Part shown: positions 62,606 through 64,000 of the stretch, piece after piece | How the letters are laid out: each line of letters begins with the position of its first letter | How positions within the stretch are numbered: position 1 is the first letter of the stretch | Assembly: GCA_964393605.1 (NCBI GenBank) | Contig: CAYMUL010000009.1 | Span: forward strand, 62,001-126,000 | DNA: 64,000 nt | Direction: 5' to 3' | Source of the DNA: CAYMUL01 sp964393605 | GTDB taxonomy: Bacteria > Bacteroidota > Ignavibacteria > Ignavibacteriales > Ignavibacteriaceae | Notes under the pieces: model-generated | Database searches by the model: none | Told to the model about the DNA's origin: nothing | The model's input: the letters and a program-made list of their open reading frames with translations, nothing else | Made by a program: the position numbers and the translations under genes

Positions 62606-62857
62606 TTAGTTTTTTGTTTTCGCGTATTTCTTCATGAACTTTTCCACTCTTCCGGCAGAATCGAGCAACTTTTGTTTGCCGGTGAAAAATGGATGCGAGC
62701 CGCTGGAAATTTCCAAACGAACCAAAGGATAAGAGTTTCCGTCTTCCCAATCAATAGTTTCTGTAGTTTTTATGGTAGAACGTGTCAATATTGCGAAATC
62801 ACAAGAAAAATCTTTAAATACAACGGGTCTGTAAGCCGGATGAATTCCTTTTTTCAT
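62606..62857 (-). CDS. rpmE2: 50S ribosomal protein L31 type B
   Basis: 83 aa. The N terminus MKKGIHPAYRPVVFKDFSCDFAILTRSTI, then YPLVRLEISSGSHPFFTGKQKLLDSAGRVEKF, is the type B (zinc-free) L31; the CXXC zinc motif of type A is missing. A ribosomal surface protein near the central protuberance. It has its own promoter and terminator. Confidence 0.95.
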   Translation of the reverse strand: MKKGIHPAYRPVVFKDFSCDFAILTRSTIKTTETIDWEDGNSYPLVRLEISSGSHPFFTGKQKLLDSAGRVEKFMKKYAKTKN

Positions 62858-62905
62858 TAAGTATCCTATTATTAAAAAATTGTTTTATTTATTAAACTTT
62901 GCGCC

Positions 62906-62936
62906 GAAATATATGGTTTGACGCTTGATTATACAA
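62906..62936 (-). promoter_or_regulatory. Probable promoter of rpmE2
   Basis: On the minus strand: TTG at 62936-62934, a 20 nt spacer, then TATATTTC (one base off TAnnTTTG) at 62913-62906, 48 nt before the ATG. Confidence 0.55.
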
Positions 62937-63096
62937 CGAGAAAACTCGGCTGTGCACTCGGCATTTGAAGAAAAATGCTCTCGTTGTTCTTACGGATTTG
63001 AAGGTGATCAACTGCTAAAGAAGTTTGAGAAACATATACATAGAAGATGAGACATGAGTTTTTTAGTTTGAAATTACTAATCCGTTTGTTTTATCC

Positions 63097-63218
63097 GATT
63101 TTCGTAACTATCACAATTAAAAATAGAACACTGATGCGACTGATTCACACTGATCAAATCTGTGAATATCTGTTTAATCTGTGTCATCCGTGTGCTATTG
63201 GTAGTCTTGCGTAACTTC
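63097..63218 (+). repeat. Direct repeat copy 1 (122 bp)
   Basis: Nearly identical to 63513-63643: one substitution near the right end and a 9 bp indel. The unit is built of short, similar phrases (CACTGAT, AATCTGTG, ATCTGT, GTGTCATCCGTGTG). Confidence 0.92.
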
Positions 63219-63268
63219 AGTTAACGGATCAAAGAAGGGAATAAGGTTGATTGGTGAAGAGAATTGTT

Positions 63269-63444
63269 GTTACTAAGGTTGGGAAATGAATTAAGGTTTA
63301 TCATTGCCATATTTTGTTGGATCATGAAATTGCAATCGGATTCGAAATGATTTATAAAGGCAAAAAATATTTTCTGATTATACATTGTTTGATTTCTTGA
63401 AGATCAAGAATTTCTTAACCTTATTTTCAATGAACCTTAGTAAC
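63269..63444. repeat. Imperfect inverted repeat between the direct repeats
   Basis: The left arm 63269-63299 begins GTTACTAAGGTT and the right arm 63416-63444 ends AACCTTAGTAAC, an exact 12 bp match, with weaker complementarity across the rest of each roughly 30 nt arm. Confidence 0.7.
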
Positions 63445-63512
63445 CGAAAAATAAAAATAATAAAAACCTTATTACATTATTCAAAGCAGTTACTCAATCG
63501 TTAGTATCATCA

Positions 63513-63643
63513 GATTTTCGTAACTATCACAATTAAAAATAGAACACTGATAACACTGATGCGACTGATTCACACTGATCAAATCTGTGAATATCTGTTT
63601 AATCTGTGTCATCCGTGTGCTATTGGTAGTCTTGCGGAACTTC
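63513..63643 (+). repeat. Direct repeat copy 2 (131 bp)
   Basis: Matches copy 1 with an extra 9 bp (TAACACTGA, a tandem duplication of the neighbouring phrase) at 63551-63559 and one substitution (GGAAC for GTAAC). Confidence 0.92.
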
Positions 63644-63779
63644 GGCGATTAATTGCGAAGTTGCAGAATTTTTTTGTTATTATTAAACCCGTCTCATCAT
63701 TTTCACTTTACCAATCACCCGCAATTGTTGCGATTGTTCAAAGAGTGTTTATCAGAATGTTTTCCATATTTATTTCCTT

Positions 63780-64000
63780 TTATTTGTGGTTTGATATAAA
63801 GTAGTCATCTACTTTGTTTTGTAATTTTTTGATGTACGAGCCGGTCTCATTTGTGATTATTACGCTCCCGATTTTTTGTTCGGGATAAATTCGCATCTCG
63901 GAGTGAAAACCTCCTCCCCCGCCTTCTTTAAAAAAATATTTCACTCCATTCATCGCTTCAATGTGCCATGCGAGTGTCATCTTAGTTCGGCATGAATCGA
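63780..64000 (-). CDS. Serine hydrolase (beta-lactamase class C/AmpC family), C-terminal fragment
   Basis: The visible 72 codons are the 3' end of a gene that runs off the right edge; the frame is open to the window end, and the ATG at 63980 is internal. The segment MTLAWHIEAMNGVKYFFKEG, with GGGGGFHSEMRIYP, is the C-terminal block of penicillin-binding-protein-like serine hydrolases, where KTG/HxG-type residues line the active site; here it reads EGGGGGF. Catalytic Ser and Tyr would be upstream, outside the window. Role (peptidase, esterase or beta-lactamase) cannot be decided. Confidence 0.75.
   Translation of the reverse strand, partial: DSCRTKMTLAWHIEAMNGVKYFFKEGGGGGFHSEMRIYPEQKIGSVIITNETGSYIKKLQNKVDDYFISNHK

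Larger units (their letters stand above)
62937..63779. other. Intergenic stretch with two long direct repeats
   Basis: No convincing gene in about 840 bp upstream of rpmE2's promoter. It contains the two direct repeats listed separately, an imperfect 30 bp inverted pair between them (63269-63299 and 63416-63444), and a perfect 7 bp hairpin TTCTTGA-AGA-TCAAGAA at 63394-63410. Confidence 0.7.

Noticed and set aside
63097..63643. CRISPR array
   Set aside because: Only two long repeats about 294 bp apart, with no regular short spacers and no cas genes.

Overview
The window is a 64 kb piece of an AT-rich bacterial chromosome (roughly 36-38% GC by eye) that is almost fully coding. The best fit is a member of the Ignavibacteria/Chlorobi/Bacteroidota assemblage, most likely Ignavibacteriota. 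This is inferred from several signals together: promoters of the Bacteroidetes type (TTG, about 19-22 nt, TAnnTTTG), a type IX secretion C-terminal sorting domain, the alternative fused GlmU, type B ribosomal protein L31, a pyruvate phosphate dikinase, and a carotenoid cluster with CrtYcd-, CruF- and CrtW-type enzymes. TTG start codons are common. No rRNA, tRNA, CRISPR or intact insertion sequence was seen.

Layout, left to right. 1-7959 (+) is a tightly overlapping carotenoid operon, cut at its 5' end: crtI, crtB, an unknown secreted protein, crtYcd lycopene cyclase, crtD, a CruD-like acyltransferase, a CruC/CrtQ-like glycosyltransferase, cruF and crtW. The set predicts a monocyclic 4-keto carotenoid with a hydroxylated, desaturated end carrying an acylated sugar (deoxyflexixanthin/myxobacton type). 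7962-10564 holds a PLP enzyme (-), a small toxin-antitoxin pair with a degenerate second copy of its upstream region, and a TerB-like protein. 10608-14524 pairs a Lon-family protease with pyruvate kinase. 14525-15208 is non-coding with dispersed-repeat remnants. 15209-16231 is amrS.

16377-28689 (+) is a long unit behind a good promoter: a catalytically defective GH2-like membrane protein, smc, a T9SS cargo protein, an MtnX-like phosphatase, a membrane methyltransferase, then lipid A genes lpxB, a DUF374 acyltransferase and lpxK. It is followed by ppdK with a clear terminator, then queA-ispD, plsY-gpsA and recG.

37439/37463-41197 (+) is a four-gene cassette behind a consensus promoter: two D-Ala-D-Ala-ligase-like ATP-grasp proteins, a GNAT acetyltransferase and a lysine 2,3-aminomutase-like radical SAM enzyme. 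Its gene order and overlaps suggest a dedicated pathway making a beta-lysine-containing compound; this is the most promising candidate for an undescribed system.

41200-62473 (-) is a 21 kb run of 18 co-directional genes with overlaps or very short gaps: alternative glmU, rsmB, a RodZ-like protein, ligA, an unknown protein, a STAS protein, two sodium/solute symporters, a HAD phosphatase, a PgpH-type HD phosphodiesterase, xerD/C, an M50 protease, a beta-propeller lipoprotein, msbA, an O-antigen-ligase-like protein with a large propeller-like insertion, a core-type glycosyltransferase, nadK and a thioredoxin-like lipoprotein. The theme is envelope biogenesis. Upstream lies rpmE2 with its own promoter and terminator. 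The right end has two near-identical 122/131 bp direct repeats and the 3' end of an AmpC-type serine hydrolase gene.
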